Positions 50,471-60,816 of a stretch of DNA of 64,000 bases are shown piece after piece. The DNA lies in NCBI RefSeq assembly GCF_014202475.1, contig NZ_JACHGV010000005.1, forward strand, positions 539,597 to 603,596. The letters are read 5' to 3'. The stretch's first letter is position 1. The number at the start of each line of letters is the position of its first letter. A model generated the notes under the pieces. That model was not told the origin of the DNA, made no database searches, and worked only from the letters and a program-made list of their open reading frames with translations. The position numbers and the translations under genes are program-made. The DNA is from Streptomyces paradoxus. Lineage in GTDB: Bacteria > Actinomycetota > Actinomycetes > Streptomycetales > Streptomycetaceae.

Positions 50471-51999
50471 ACCGCACCACCCTGTCCCTGATCGCCGGCA
50501 CGACCGCGCTCGCCGCCGTCACCGGCTTCGCCGCGCTGTCCGCTCCGGACGCCCCGGGCACGGACACCGCCGCCAAGGCGGCCGCCCAACTGCCCGTGGA
50601 GCGCACGAGCCTGGTGTGCCCGGCGCCCAGCACGTCCGACCTCGCGGAGACGTCCTACACCTCCTTCACGCCCGTCACGAAGGGCACCGGAAGCGGCGGC
50701 AAGGCCGAACTGCGCGCGGCCGCCGAGGAGTCGGCGGACGCCGCGGCCGAGGGCGAGGACGAAGGCACGGCCAAGGACGACGGGAAGTCCGGCAAGGACA
50801 AGTCCGCACAACCGGTGCTGACTCCCAAGGAGCCCGGCAAGCCGGTCACCGGCGAAAGCTCCGGCGGCGACGCGCCGGCCCTCGTCGGGACCGCGGACGG
50901 CAGGTTCGCGCCCGGCTGGACCGTCCAGGAGACGACCGAGGTCGCCGCGGGGACGGGGCGGGGCCTGCAGGGCGTCAACTGCATGGCTCCGGACACCGAC
51001 TTCTGGTTCCCCGGCGCCAGCACGGACGCCGACCGCACCGACTACGTCCACCTCACCAACCCAGACGACTCGGCCGCCGTGGTCGACATCGAGCTCTACG
51101 GCAAGGACGGCGCCCTGAAGTCCGCGGTGGGGGAGGGCATCACGGTCGGGCCGCACTCCAGCGAACCGGTCCTGCTGTCCACCCTCACCGACGAGCGGCA
51201 GACCAACCTCACCGTGCACGTCAACGTCCGCAGCGGACGCGTGGGCGCCGCCGTGCAGGCCCTGGACGACAAGATCGGCGGTGACTGGCTGGCCGCGTCC
51301 GCGGACCCGTCGGGCAGCCTGGTCCTGCCCGGCATCCCCAAGGACGCCACCGCCGTGCGCCTGGTCGCCTTCACCCCCGCCGACGCCGACGCGGACCTGA
51401 AGGTGCGCCTGGCCTCTCCCTCCGGGCTGATCACCCCGGCCGGTCACGAGACCGTGCACGTCAAGGGAGGCATGACGACCGCCGTCGACCTGGGCGACGT
51501 CACCCGCGGCGAGGCGGGCTCCCTGGTGCTGACGCCGACGGACCGGTCCGTGCCGGTCGTGGCGGCCCTGCGGGTCGTCCGCGGCAAGGGCGACAAGCAG
51601 GAGACGGCGTTCATCCCGGCCGGCCGCCCCGTCGGCACGCGCGCGACGTCCGCGGACAACAGCGGCAAGGACAGCACCCTGTCCCTGACGGCCCCCCGCA
51701 CCGCCGCCACGGTCAAGGTCACCGCCTCGGCCGGCAGCGAGGGCGGGACCCCAGTGTCGAAGACGTACACGATCAAGGCCGGCACGACCCAGGACGTCGA
51801 GCCCCCGGTCCCCGGTGGCCTGAAGGGCACGTACGCGCTCACGGTCGAGCCGGTCTCGGGCGGTCCGGTCTACGGGGCCCGCACCCTCGCGGCGAACGAG
51901 GACGGTGTCCCCGCCTTCACCGTGCAGACCCTGCCGGACGACCGCGGGATGGTGGCCGTACCGGAGGCGGACGAAGACCTGTCGGTGCTCCAGAGGTAG
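50467..51999 (+). CDS. secreted DUF5719-family protein
   Basis: A 510-residue exported protein. N-terminal signal or anchor TLSLIAGTTALAAVTGFAALS (residues 4-24), then a cysteine (SLVCPAPS), an acidic low-complexity stretch near 85-120, and tandem beta-rich modules to the end. It starts at GTG overlapping the large glycosyltransferase stop by 4 bp, so both are made together and likely form one extracytoplasmic system. The family is confined to Actinobacteria as far as I recall, with no known activity. Confidence 0.82.
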   Translation: MNRTTLSLIAGTTALAAVTGFAALSAPDAPGTDTAAKAAAQLPVERTSLVCPAPSTSDLAETSYTSFTPVTKGTGSGGKAELRAAAEESADAAAEGEDEGTAKDDGKSGKDKSAQPVLTPKEPGKPVTGESSGGDAPALVGTADGRFAPGWTVQETTEVAAGTGRGLQGVNCMAPDTDFWFPGASTDADRTDYVHLTNPDDSAAVVDIELYGKDGALKSAVGEGITVGPHSSEPVLLSTLTDERQTNLTVHVNVRSGRVGAAVQALDDKIGGDWLAASADPSGSLVLPGIPKDATAVRLVAFTPADADADLKVRLASPSGLITPAGHETVHVKGGMTTAVDLGDVTRGEAGSLVLTPTDRSVPVVAALRVVRGKGDKQETAFIPAGRPVGTRATSADNSGKDSTLSLTAPRTAATVKVTASAGSEGGTPVSKTYTIKAGTTQDVEPPVPGGLKGTYALTVEPVSGGPVYGARTLAANEDGVPAFTVQTLPDDRGMVAVPEADEDLSVLQR

Positions 52000-52023
52000 G
52001 CCGGGCGGGCCGGGGGGCCCGGC

Positions 52024-52482
52024 TCAGCCCTGGTCCTCGCCGTAGCGCGGATCGACCGTCTCCGGCGTCAGCCCGAGGAGCTCGGCGACCTGCTCGACGA
52101 CGACCTCGTGCACCAGCGCCGCCCGCTCGTCGCGCCCCTTGGTGCGGATCTCGACGGGCCGCCGGTAGACGACCACGCGCGCGGGGCGGCCCTCGCGTGC
52201 GCTGATCGTGCCGCCGAGCGGAACCGCCTCGTCGTTCCAGGCCTGGCCGGGCCCGTCGAGCCGCGGCACCTCCAGGACGAGGAAGTCGATGTCGGCGAGC
52301 TGCGGCCACCGCCGCTCCAGACGCTCCACGGAGTCCTGCACCAGATCGGCGAACGCGTCCGCGCGGCTCGCGGCGAGCGGCACCTGCGGCGGTGCGATGG
52401 GGCCGCGCATGCCCCGTCCGTGGCGATCACGACGGCGGGGCCCGGGGGCGGCGGCACGGGGCGTTACGGGCTTGTCCATCAC
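52024..52482 (-). CDS. metallopeptidase-family (zincin_1) protein
   Basis: A 152-residue protein whose C-terminal half has the zincin-like motif ALVHEVVVEQVAELLGL followed by TPETVDPRYG. The HExxx part is intact, but the third ligand is not obvious. The N-terminal 35 residues are Arg/Pro-rich. GTG 52482 is chosen because TACCCT lies 6 bp upstream (leaderless type); ATG at 52479 would remove one residue. Family members (Rv3259 in M. tuberculosis, from memory) lie beside whiB in many actinobacteria. Role unknown. Confidence 0.8.
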   Translation of the reverse strand: MMDKPVTPRAAAPGPRRRDRHGRGMRGPIAPPQVPLAASRADAFADLVQDSVERLERRWPQLADIDFLVLEVPRLDGPGQAWNDEAVPLGGTISAREGRPARVVVYRRPVEIRTKGRDERAALVHEVVVEQVAELLGLTPETVDPRYGEDQG

Positions 52483-52773
52483 TGGTGAAGGGTAGTCCCC
52501 GCCGCGCCCCCGCGCCCGGCACCGCACGGCGGCACGGACGGCTTCCGGCCGCGCCGCACGGCATGTCGTTACATGACCATTCAAGCCAAGGTTGGGCTCA
52601 AATCCGTATCCCGCCGAGACCGGTGATCTCACGGCAATTGAGGGTTTTGTGTTGACTCTTGACCGGTTGCGGGACCGTTCGACACCCTGGACGGCGATGT
52701 CATGGCTGGTCAGCAGGGTGCGTCCGCAGGCGTGTGTGGGGCGTCTCACAGCACGACACGGTGGGGTGACCTG
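52483..52773. other. intergenic region between divergent metallopeptidase and DUF3499 genes
   Basis: Contains AGGGTA at 52489-52494, the minus-strand TACCCT -10 element serving the leaderless gene at 52482, and overlapping TTGACT (52652-52657) and TTGACC (52659-52664) hexamers that could be -35 elements for the rightward gene; CACCCT at 52683-52688 is a weak -10 at 18 bp. Confidence 0.45.
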
Positions 52774-53196
52774 GTGGAGAGTCGTCGCGGCCCGCTCAAG
52801 AGTGCGGTACCGTCCAACGTCGTGAGCCCTGTACGTCGCTGTTCGCGCACCGCCTGCGGCCGTCCCGCCGTCGCGACGCTGACGTACGTCTACGCCGACT
52901 CGACCGCGGTCCTCGGCCCGCTCGCCACCTACGCTGAACCCCACTGTTACGACCTGTGCGCCGAGCACTCCGAGCGCCTCACCGCCCCGCGTGGCTGGGA
53001 GGTCGTCCGGCTCCTCGACGGTTCGGCCCCGGCCCGCCCGAGCGGCGACGACCTGGAAGCGCTTGCGAACGCCGTGCGCGAGGCGGCCCGTCCCCAGCAG
53101 CGGGCGGCCGAGGCCGGCGGCGGAGGCCGCGGGGCCGACCCGAGGGAGGTCGCGCGACGCGGCCATCTGCGGGTCCTGCGGTCGCCCGACAACTGA
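52774..53196 (+). CDS. DUF3499-family protein
   Basis: A 140-residue actinobacterial protein with conserved RRCSRTACGRPAVATLTYVYADS and GPLATYAEPHCYDLCAEHSERLTAP. Four cysteines (CSRTAC, then HCYDLC with HS) suggest a small zinc-binding domain. The C terminus is Arg/Glu/Gly-rich and variable. GTG 52774 has GGGGTGA upstream and gives the N terminus I recall for Streptomyces homologues; GTG 52822, just before the conserved block and preceded by TACCGT, is a serious alternative (124 residues). In M. tuberculosis the homologue is next to pmmA/manB as here. Confidence 0.78.
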   Translation: MESRRGPLKSAVPSNVVSPVRRCSRTACGRPAVATLTYVYADSTAVLGPLATYAEPHCYDLCAEHSERLTAPRGWEVVRLLDGSAPARPSGDDLEALANAVREAARPQQRAAEAGGGGRGADPREVARRGHLRVLRSPDN

Positions 53197-53290
53197 CCGC
53201 ACCCCCGGTTTCTCCCCCCGCGCACCCACTGACGCGAGCTCGGCGCGGACATGGCCATTCCGTTTTGAGGACGCGAGAAATCGCTTTCGC

Positions 53291-53703
53291 ATGACGGAAA
53301 CCGGGGAGGCGCCCGTGTACGTCCAGGAACTGGAACCCGTCGCCGGCTCGCTCGGCCTCTCCGCCCCTGGTGGGGCCCTGCCCCTGGTGATCGCTGGTTC
53401 GGCGTCGCCGTGACCGGCTCGGACACCTCCGCCAATGCCCTCTTCGGCGCCCTCCAGGTCACCGCCGCCCGCGAGTCCGGACTCTCGCCCGAGCTGCTGG
53501 CCGCCGCCAACAGCTCCGGCGGCGTCCTCGGCAAGATGATCTCCCCGCAGAACCTCACCATCGCCTGCGCGGCCGTCGGACTCGCCGGCCGCGAGGGCGA
53601 CCTGCTGCGCAAGGTGCTGCCGTGGAGCCTGGGCCTGCTGCTGGTGATGTGCCTGATCGTGGTGGGCCAGAGCACCCCGGTCCTGGGCTGGATGCTGCCC
53701 TGA
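53291..53703 (+). pseudogene. L-lactate permease with large internal deletion
   Basis: The first part (53291-53385) encodes VYVQELEPVAGSLGLSA, the start of Streptomyces LctP-type lactate permeases as I recall them. A shifted frame from about 53395 then encodes WFGVAVTGSDTSANALFG, GLSPELLAAANSSGGVLGKM, ISPQNL and KVLPWSLGLLLVMCLIVVGQ, the conserved last 100 residues. Some 430 central residues are missing and the two pieces are in different frames. Identity between them and the family remains high, so the deletion looks recent. The C-terminal frame alone (53410-53703) is unlikely to be functional. Confidence 0.8.
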
Positions 53704-53806
53704 CCTGAGGTTACGGCTGGGAGTCCTCTCGGCGTCCGCCCGGCGCGCTGTCGGTGGGCGGAGGTAGTTTGTGCGGACCGACGGTACTTTTTCAGGAAGG
53801 TTGGCC

Positions 53807-55171
53807 GTGGCTGCTGATCTGTCGCAGGTCGTGAAGGCGTACGACGTACGCGGAGTCGTCCCCGACCAGTGGGACGAGTCCCTGGCCGAGCTCTTCGGAG
53901 CGGCCTTCGTACGGGTCACCGGCGCGAGCGCCATCACGACGGGGCACGACATGCGGCCCTCCTCACCGGGCCTGTCGCGAGCCTTCGCGCGCGGGGCGGC
54001 CGCGCTGGGCGCGGACGTGACGGAGATCGGCCTCTGCTCGACCGACCAGCTGTACTACGCCTCGGGCGCGCTGAACCTGCCTGGCGCCATGTTCACCGCC
54101 TCCCACAACCCGGCCCAGTACAACGGCATCAAGATGTGCCGCTCGGGCGCCGCCCCGGTCGGCCAGGACACCGGCCTTGCCGAGATCCGCGAACTGGTCG
54201 AGGGATGGAGCGAGTCGGGCGCCCCGCAGCCGGCCGCGAAGGCGGGCACGATCACCGGCCGCGACACGCTGTCGGACTACGCGGCCCACCTGCGCTCCCT
54301 GGTCGACCTGACCTCCAACCGCCCCCTGAAGGTCGTCGTCGACGCGGGCAACGGCATGGGCGGGCACACCGTCCCCGAGGTCTTCGCCGGCCTGCCCCTG
54401 GACCTGGTCCCGATGTACTTCGAGCTCGACGGCACCTTCCCCAACCACGAGGCCAACCCCCTCGACCCGGCCAACCTCGTCGACCTGCAGAAGCGGGTCC
54501 GCGAGGAGGGCGCCGACCTGGGCCTCGCCTTCGACGGCGACGCCGACCGCTGCTTCGTCGTCGACGAGCGCGGCGAACCGGTCTCCCCGTCGGCGATCAC
54601 CGCCCTCGTCGCCTCCCGCGAACTGGCCCGGCACGGCGGCAAGGGCACGATCATCCACAACCTGATCACGTCCTGGTCGGTCCCCGAGGTCGTCGAGGAG
54701 AACGGCGGCAGCCCGGTCCGCACCCGCGTCGGCCACTCCTTCATCAAGGCCGAGATGGCCCGCACCGGCGCGATCTTCGGCGGCGAGCACTCCGCCCACT
54801 ACTACTTCCGCGACTTCTGGAACGCCGACACCGGCATGCTGGCCGCCCTCCACGTCCTGGCGGCCCTCGGCGGCCAGGACGGCCCCCTCTCCTCCCTCGT
54901 GGCCCAGTACGACCGCTACGCCGGCTCAGGCGAGATCAACTCCACCGTCGCCGACCAGCAGGCCAGCCTCGCCGCGATCCGCTCCGCGTACGGCACCCGC
55001 GAGGGCATCACCCTCGACGAGCTCGACGGCCTCACGGTCTCCTCCGCCGACTGGTGGTTCAACGTCCGCCCGTCCAACACGGAACCGCTGCTGCGCCTGA
55101 ACGCGGAGGCGAGGGACGCCGCGACGATGGCCCGGGTGCGCGACGAGGTGCTGGGAATCATCAGGAGCTGA
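53807..55171 (+). CDS. manB: phosphomannomutase
   Basis: A 454-residue alpha-D-phosphohexomutase interconverting mannose-6-phosphate and mannose-1-phosphate. Phosphoserine is Ser99 in FTASHNPAQYNGIK, the Mg site DGDADRC near 243-249, the sugar site GGEHSAHYYF near 325 and the phosphate site RPSNTEPLLRLN near 422. GTG 53807 is chosen over the longer frame because AGGAAGG is 7 bp upstream and AADLSQVVKAYDVRG is the normal N terminus. It heads the mannose-activation run with Trm112, SIS protein and manA. Confidence 0.95.
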   Translation: MAADLSQVVKAYDVRGVVPDQWDESLAELFGAAFVRVTGASAITTGHDMRPSSPGLSRAFARGAAALGADVTEIGLCSTDQLYYASGALNLPGAMFTASHNPAQYNGIKMCRSGAAPVGQDTGLAEIRELVEGWSESGAPQPAAKAGTITGRDTLSDYAAHLRSLVDLTSNRPLKVVVDAGNGMGGHTVPEVFAGLPLDLVPMYFELDGTFPNHEANPLDPANLVDLQKRVREEGADLGLAFDGDADRCFVVDERGEPVSPSAITALVASRELARHGGKGTIIHNLITSWSVPEVVEENGGSPVRTRVGHSFIKAEMARTGAIFGGEHSAHYYFRDFWNADTGMLAALHVLAALGGQDGPLSSLVAQYDRYAGSGEINSTVADQQASLAAIRSAYGTREGITLDELDGLTVSSADWWFNVRPSNTEPLLRLNAEARDAATMARVRDEVLGIIRS

Positions 55172-55241
55172 GGCCCCACCCGCACCGGCGGTAACCTGAC
55201 CAGGCACGACCCCACGCGCCCGCACCTCGGAGGAACCCCTC

Positions 55242-55412
55242 ATGCCCCTCGAATCCGGCCTCCTCGAAATCCTCGCCTGCCCGGCCTGCCACGCCCCCCT
55301 CAAGGAGCAGGAAGCCGAACTGATCTGCACCGACAGCAGCTGCGGCCTGGCCTACCCCGTCCGCGACGGCATCCCCGTCCTGCTCGTCGACGAGGCCCGC
55401 CGACCCGCGTGA
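55242..55412 (+). CDS. Trm112-family small zinc-ribbon protein
   Basis: A 56-residue protein (MPLESGLLEILACPACHAPL, then AYPVRDGIPVLL) with four cysteines (CPAC, then CTDSSC) as in the bacterial Trm112/YcaR family, which activates or stabilises methyltransferases. GGAGG is 8 bp before ATG 55242. It lies between manB and the SIS gene, a placement conserved in actinobacteria as I recall. Partner methyltransferase not identifiable here. Confidence 0.88.
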   Translation: MPLESGLLEILACPACHAPLKEQEAELICTDSSCGLAYPVRDGIPVLLVDEARRPA

Positions 55413-55523
55413 CCGGCGGGGGCGCACGCACCAGCGCAAAACCCCGGTGCACATAGCCCCCGGCACAGCGGGCACGATCCAGGACACCCGACAACGGACC
55501 CCGGCGATGGGAAGCTGCCGCCC

Positions 55524-56651
55524 ATGCTCGACGAATCGCTGCTCGACTCCCCGGAGGGCCTCGCCGAGGCCGACCACCGCGGACTGCTCCGCGGCGCCGC
55601 AGAAGCCGGCGCCCGCGTCCGCACCGCCGCCCGCCACGCCGCCGAGGCCGGCGTGGGCGACCTCAAGCCGGACGGCCGCCCCCGCGCGGTCCTCATCGCC
55701 GGCCCGGGTGCCGCCGCCACCCACGCCGCCGACCTCATCGGCACGCTCGCCGGCGCCGGCAGCCCGGTCACCCGCCTCGCCCCCACCGGCGTCGCCCCCG
55801 CCGCCGGCGCCCTGCGCTGGGAACTGCCCGGCTGGGTCGGCTCCGTGGACCTCCTGCTGATCACCACCCCGGACGGCACCGAACCCGGCCTGTCCCTCCT
55901 CGCCGAGCAGGCCTACCGCCGGGGCTGCACCGTCGTCGCCGTGGCCCCCGCCCGCACCCCGCTCGCCGACGCCGTCGCCGGCGCGCACGGCCTGTTCGTC
56001 CCCATGGCGACCGCCCCGTACGACCAGGACGAGCCCCTCGCCGCGTCCGCCCCCGGCGTCCTGTGGGCCCTGCTCACCCCGCTGCTCGCGCTCCTGGACC
56101 GCACCGGTGTGCTCGCCGCCCCGCCGGACGCCCTCGGCAAGGTCGCCGACCGCCTCGACCGCGTCGCCGAACGCTGCGGCCCGGCCATCGCCACGTACAG
56201 CAACGCCGCCAAGACCCTCGCCGCCGAACTGGCCGACGCACTCCCGGTCGTCTGGACCGAGGGCGTCTCGGCCGGCCCGGCCGGCCGCCGCTTCGCCGCC
56301 GCCCTCGCCGAACTGTCCGGAACCCCCGCGGTCGTCGCCGAACTCCCCGAGGCGCTCGCCGCCCACGGCGCCCTGCTCGCCGGACCACTGGCCGCCAGCG
56401 CCGACCCCGACGACTTCTTCCGCGACCGCGTCGAGGAACCACCCGCCCTGCACGCGCGCGTGGTCCTGCTCCGCGACCGCCCCATCGGCGGCCTCACCGC
56501 CGCCCCCGGCGCCCGCGACCTCGCCCTCAGCCACGACACACCGATCAGCGAGCTGGAACCGGAGGCCGGCGACGAACTGGAGACCCTCGCGGAACTGATC
56601 GCCATCACGGATTTCGCCGCGGTTTACCTGGCGCTCGCTTCGAGGGCCTGA
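55524..56651 (+). CDS. SIS-domain phosphosugar isomerase-like protein
   Basis: A 375-residue protein of the bifunctional phosphoglucose/phosphomannose isomerase family. The first SIS half has AVLIAGPGAAATHAADLIGTLAG near 55-77 and LLLITTPDGTEPGLSLLAEQAYRRG near 113-137; the second half carries AERCGPAIATYSNAAKTLA and a C-terminal isomerase block. The usual SGGNS-type phosphate loop is GPGAAA here, so activity is less certain than for relatives. It sits between Trm112 and manA (S. coelicolor SCO3026, sometimes called manA2) and may help supply mannose-6-phosphate. Confidence 0.8.
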   Translation: MLDESLLDSPEGLAEADHRGLLRGAAEAGARVRTAARHAAEAGVGDLKPDGRPRAVLIAGPGAAATHAADLIGTLAGAGSPVTRLAPTGVAPAAGALRWELPGWVGSVDLLLITTPDGTEPGLSLLAEQAYRRGCTVVAVAPARTPLADAVAGAHGLFVPMATAPYDQDEPLAASAPGVLWALLTPLLALLDRTGVLAAPPDALGKVADRLDRVAERCGPAIATYSNAAKTLAAELADALPVVWTEGVSAGPAGRRFAAALAELSGTPAVVAELPEALAAHGALLAGPLAASADPDDFFRDRVEEPPALHARVVLLRDRPIGGLTAAPGARDLALSHDTPISELEPEAGDELETLAELIAITDFAAVYLALASRA

Positions 56652-56703
56652 TCTTGCCCGGGACACCCTGAGCGCCCGCACCCCGCACACCCAGAGAGAA
56701 CCC

Positions 56704-57855
56704 ATGGACCGCCTCGACAACACCATCCGCCCCTACGCGTGGGGTTCCCCGACCGCCATCCCGCAGCTGCTCGGCGTCGAACCGACCGGCGAACCGCAGG
56801 CGGAGATGTGGATGGGCGCCCACCCCGGCGCGCCCTCGCGCACCGACCGGGGCACACTCGTCGAGGTCGTCGGCGCCGACCCCGAGAAGGAACTCGGACC
56901 CGCCGCCGTCGCCAAGTTCGGCCCCCGGCTGCCCTTCCTCCTCAAGCTCCTCGCCGCGGGCGCCCCGCTCTCCCTCCAGGTCCACCCCGACCTCGCCCAG
57001 GCGAAGGAGGGCTACGCGGACGAGGAACGCCGCGGCATCCCCGTGGACGCCCCGCACCGCAACTACAAGGACGCCAACCACAAGCCCGAACTGATCTGCG
57101 CCCTCACCGAGTTCGACGGCCTGTGCGGCTTCCGCGCCCCGCTGGAGGCCGCGGCCCTCCTCGACGACCTCGGAGTCGACTCCCTCAAGCCCTACGTCGA
57201 CCTGCTGCACGCCCATCCCGAGGACGCCGCCCTGCGCGAGGTCCTCACGGCGATCCTCACCGCCGACCCCGACGAGATGTCCCGGACCGTCGCGGAAGCG
57301 GCCGCCGCCTGCGACCGCCTCGGCGGCGCCTACGCCCCCTACGCCGACATCGCCCACCACTACCCGGGCGACCCCGGCGTCATCGCCGCGATGCTGCTGA
57401 ACCACGTCCGGCTCCAGCCCGGCGAGGCCCTCTACCTCGGCGCCGGCGTCCCGCACGCCTACCTGAACGGCCTCGGCGTGGAGATCATGGCCAACTCCGA
57501 CAACGTCCTGCGCTGCGGCCTGACCCCCAAGCACGTCGACGTCCCCGAACTCCTGCGCATCGTCCGCTTCCTCCCCAGCGACCCCGGCGTCCTGCGCCCC
57601 GAGGCCTCCCCGGACGGCGAAGAGGTCTACGAAACCCCCATCGACGAGTTCCGCCTCTCCCGCTACGTCCTGCCCGAAGCCGGCACCGCCCACGACCTCA
57701 CCCGCCCGACCCCGCAGATCCTGCTCTGCACGGCCGGTACGGTCCGCGTCGGCGAGCACGAGCTGACCCCCGGCGCGTCCGTCTTCGTCCCGGCCGGCGA
57801 AAAGGCCGAAGTGTCCGGAACGGGAACGCTTTTCCGGGCCACCGTCATCGCCTGA
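56704..57855 (+). CDS. manA: mannose-6-phosphate isomerase (type I, zinc)
   Basis: A 383-residue cupin-fold zinc enzyme converting fructose-6-phosphate to mannose-6-phosphate. Zinc ligands are visible in PLSLQVHPD (about 95) and DANHKPELICALTEF (about 125), and the later GVPHAYLNGLGVEIMANSDN (about 255) carries the active-site His and catalytic Arg region nearby. It starts 52 bp after the SIS gene stop and closes the manB-manA run that feeds manC at 40.5 kb. Confidence 0.95.
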   Translation: MDRLDNTIRPYAWGSPTAIPQLLGVEPTGEPQAEMWMGAHPGAPSRTDRGTLVEVVGADPEKELGPAAVAKFGPRLPFLLKLLAAGAPLSLQVHPDLAQAKEGYADEERRGIPVDAPHRNYKDANHKPELICALTEFDGLCGFRAPLEAAALLDDLGVDSLKPYVDLLHAHPEDAALREVLTAILTADPDEMSRTVAEAAAACDRLGGAYAPYADIAHHYPGDPGVIAAMLLNHVRLQPGEALYLGAGVPHAYLNGLGVEIMANSDNVLRCGLTPKHVDVPELLRIVRFLPSDPGVLRPEASPDGEEVYETPIDEFRLSRYVLPEAGTAHDLTRPTPQILLCTAGTVRVGEHELTPGASVFVPAGEKAEVSGTGTLFRATVIA

Positions 57856-58009
57856 CCGTTTCGACGCCCCCCGTGCTGGTGACCTGAGACACCGCGGCCG
57901 GAACGGGCTGCAACAATGGCCCACCGTCAAGCACGGGCAAAGCCACGGACGCCGCACACGGCGGCGTCCCGGCCCTGAGAAACGGCGTACGAAGGGACAT
58001 CGCGAACAT

Positions 58010-58984
58010 ATGAGCGCGTCAGGCGGCACCAAGGCGATCGTGGCGGCACTGGCCGCCAACCTCGCGATCGCGGTAGCGAAGTTCGTGGCGTTCATCTTCA
58101 GCAACTCGTCGTCGATGCTCGCCGAGTCCGTCCACTCACTCGCCGACTCCGGCAACCAGGCGCTGCTCCTGGTCGGCGGCAAGAAGGCGAAGCGCGAGGC
58201 CACCCCGCAGCATCCCTTCGGCTACGGCCGCGAGCGCTACATCTACGCCTTCCTCGTCTCCATCGTCCTCTTCTCGGTCGGCGGCATGTTCGCCCTCTAC
58301 GAGGGCTACGAGAAGATCAAGCACCCGCATGAGCTGACGAACTGGTACTGGCCGGTCGGCGTCCTGGTCTTCGCGATCATCGCCGAGACCTTCTCCTTCC
58401 GCACGGCCATCAAGGAGTCCAACGCCCTGCGCGGCCAGCGCTCCTGGAAGGAGTTCGTCCGCCACGCCAAGGCGCCGGAGCTCCCGGTCGTCCTCCTGGA
58501 GGACCTCGGCGCCCTCGTCGGCCTCATCCTCGCCCTCGGCGGTGTCGGCCTCGCCCTGCTCACCGGCGACAGCGTCTGGGACGGCATCGGCACCCTCTGC
58601 ATCGGCATCCTGCTCATCGTGATCGCCCTGGTCCTCGCCGCCGAGACCAAGTCGCTGCTGCTCGGCGAGTCCGCCGGCACCGAGGAGACCCAGAAGATCG
58701 AAGCCGCGCTCGTCGACGGCACCACCGTCACCCGCATCATCCACATGCGCACGCTCCACCTCGGCCCCGACGAACTCCTCGTCGCCGCCAAGATCGCCGT
58801 CCAGCACGACGACACGGCGACCGAGATCGCCGCCGCCATCGACGCCGCCGAGGCCCGCATCCGCGACGCCGTCCCGATCGCCCGCGTGATCTACCTCGAA
58901 CCGGACGTCTACAGCGAGGCCGAGGCGGCCAAGGGCCCCGACCCCGAGGCCTCCCCCGGAGGCCCGGCCCCCGCGGCCCACTGA
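58010..58984 (+). CDS. cation diffusion facilitator (ZnT9-like) transporter
   Basis: A 324-residue membrane transporter with six hydrophobic helices between about 10 and 220. The metal site of TM2 is SVHSLADSGNQ (H and D) and TM5 carries LLEDLGALVG with E and D; an efflux-type C-terminal domain (RIIHMRTLHLGPDELLVAAKI) follows. Likely exports Zn2+, Mn2+ or similar in exchange for protons. The 5' leader contains an 8-bp hairpin (57947-57954 with 57962-57969), possibly regulatory. A sloppy GAAGGGAC lies 13 bp before the ATG. Confidence 0.9.
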   Translation: MSASGGTKAIVAALAANLAIAVAKFVAFIFSNSSSMLAESVHSLADSGNQALLLVGGKKAKREATPQHPFGYGRERYIYAFLVSIVLFSVGGMFALYEGYEKIKHPHELTNWYWPVGVLVFAIIAETFSFRTAIKESNALRGQRSWKEFVRHAKAPELPVVLLEDLGALVGLILALGGVGLALLTGDSVWDGIGTLCIGILLIVIALVLAAETKSLLLGESAGTEETQKIEAALVDGTTVTRIIHMRTLHLGPDELLVAAKIAVQHDDTATEIAAAIDAAEARIRDAVPIARVIYLEPDVYSEAEAAKGPDPEASPGGPAPAAH

Positions 58985-59002
58985 CCTCCGCCGCTCGCGC
59001 CC

Positions 59003-59035
59003 ACGGGGCCCGCCGGACCACCCGGCGGGCCCCGT
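59003..59035. terminator. hairpin terminator downstream of the CDF gene
   Basis: Perfect 14-bp stem (59003-59016 with 59022-59035, beginning ACGGGGCCC) and a 5-nt loop, 19 bp after the stop at 58984. Confidence 0.85.
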
Positions 59036-59309
59036 CGCCGTCCCCGGACCCGCCGGACGATCGCTTGAGGGATTCACGGGCGGGCTGGGGTTCGCCCCCG
59101 CCCCCGGTGTAGCTTGGGACGGAGCCAGACGTCGCTGCTGATGGCGGTCGGGCGGTCCCCACGCGGACCGGCCGAGGGAGAGAGGGCCTCCGACGGACTG
59201 CGCTGCGCGTACGCGGGCATGCCTGTGTCCTCTTTCGGGCACTCCTGTGTCCGCCGCCGCGCAGACCAGCCGTACCCACCCTCGACCCAACCCCGAGGAG
59301 CAGCTCGCA
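59036..59309 (+). promoter_or_regulatory. ahcY promoter and long 5' leader
   Basis: TAGCTT at 59110-59115 is a plausible -10 element, predicting a leader of nearly 190 nt before the ahcY start. The leader holds a GGCGGTC...GACCGGCC pairing near 59138-59170 and two copies of CCTGTGTCC near 59221 and 59247. No match to the SAH, SAM-II or cobalamin riboswitch cores as I recall them. A long structured leader before ahcY could be regulatory. Confidence 0.4.
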
Positions 59310-60767
<1,458 letters not shown>

Positions 60768-60816
60768 GCTGAGCAGCACCGCTGCCGGTCAGCCGGCTAC
60801 CGGTTCAGATCTCCGA

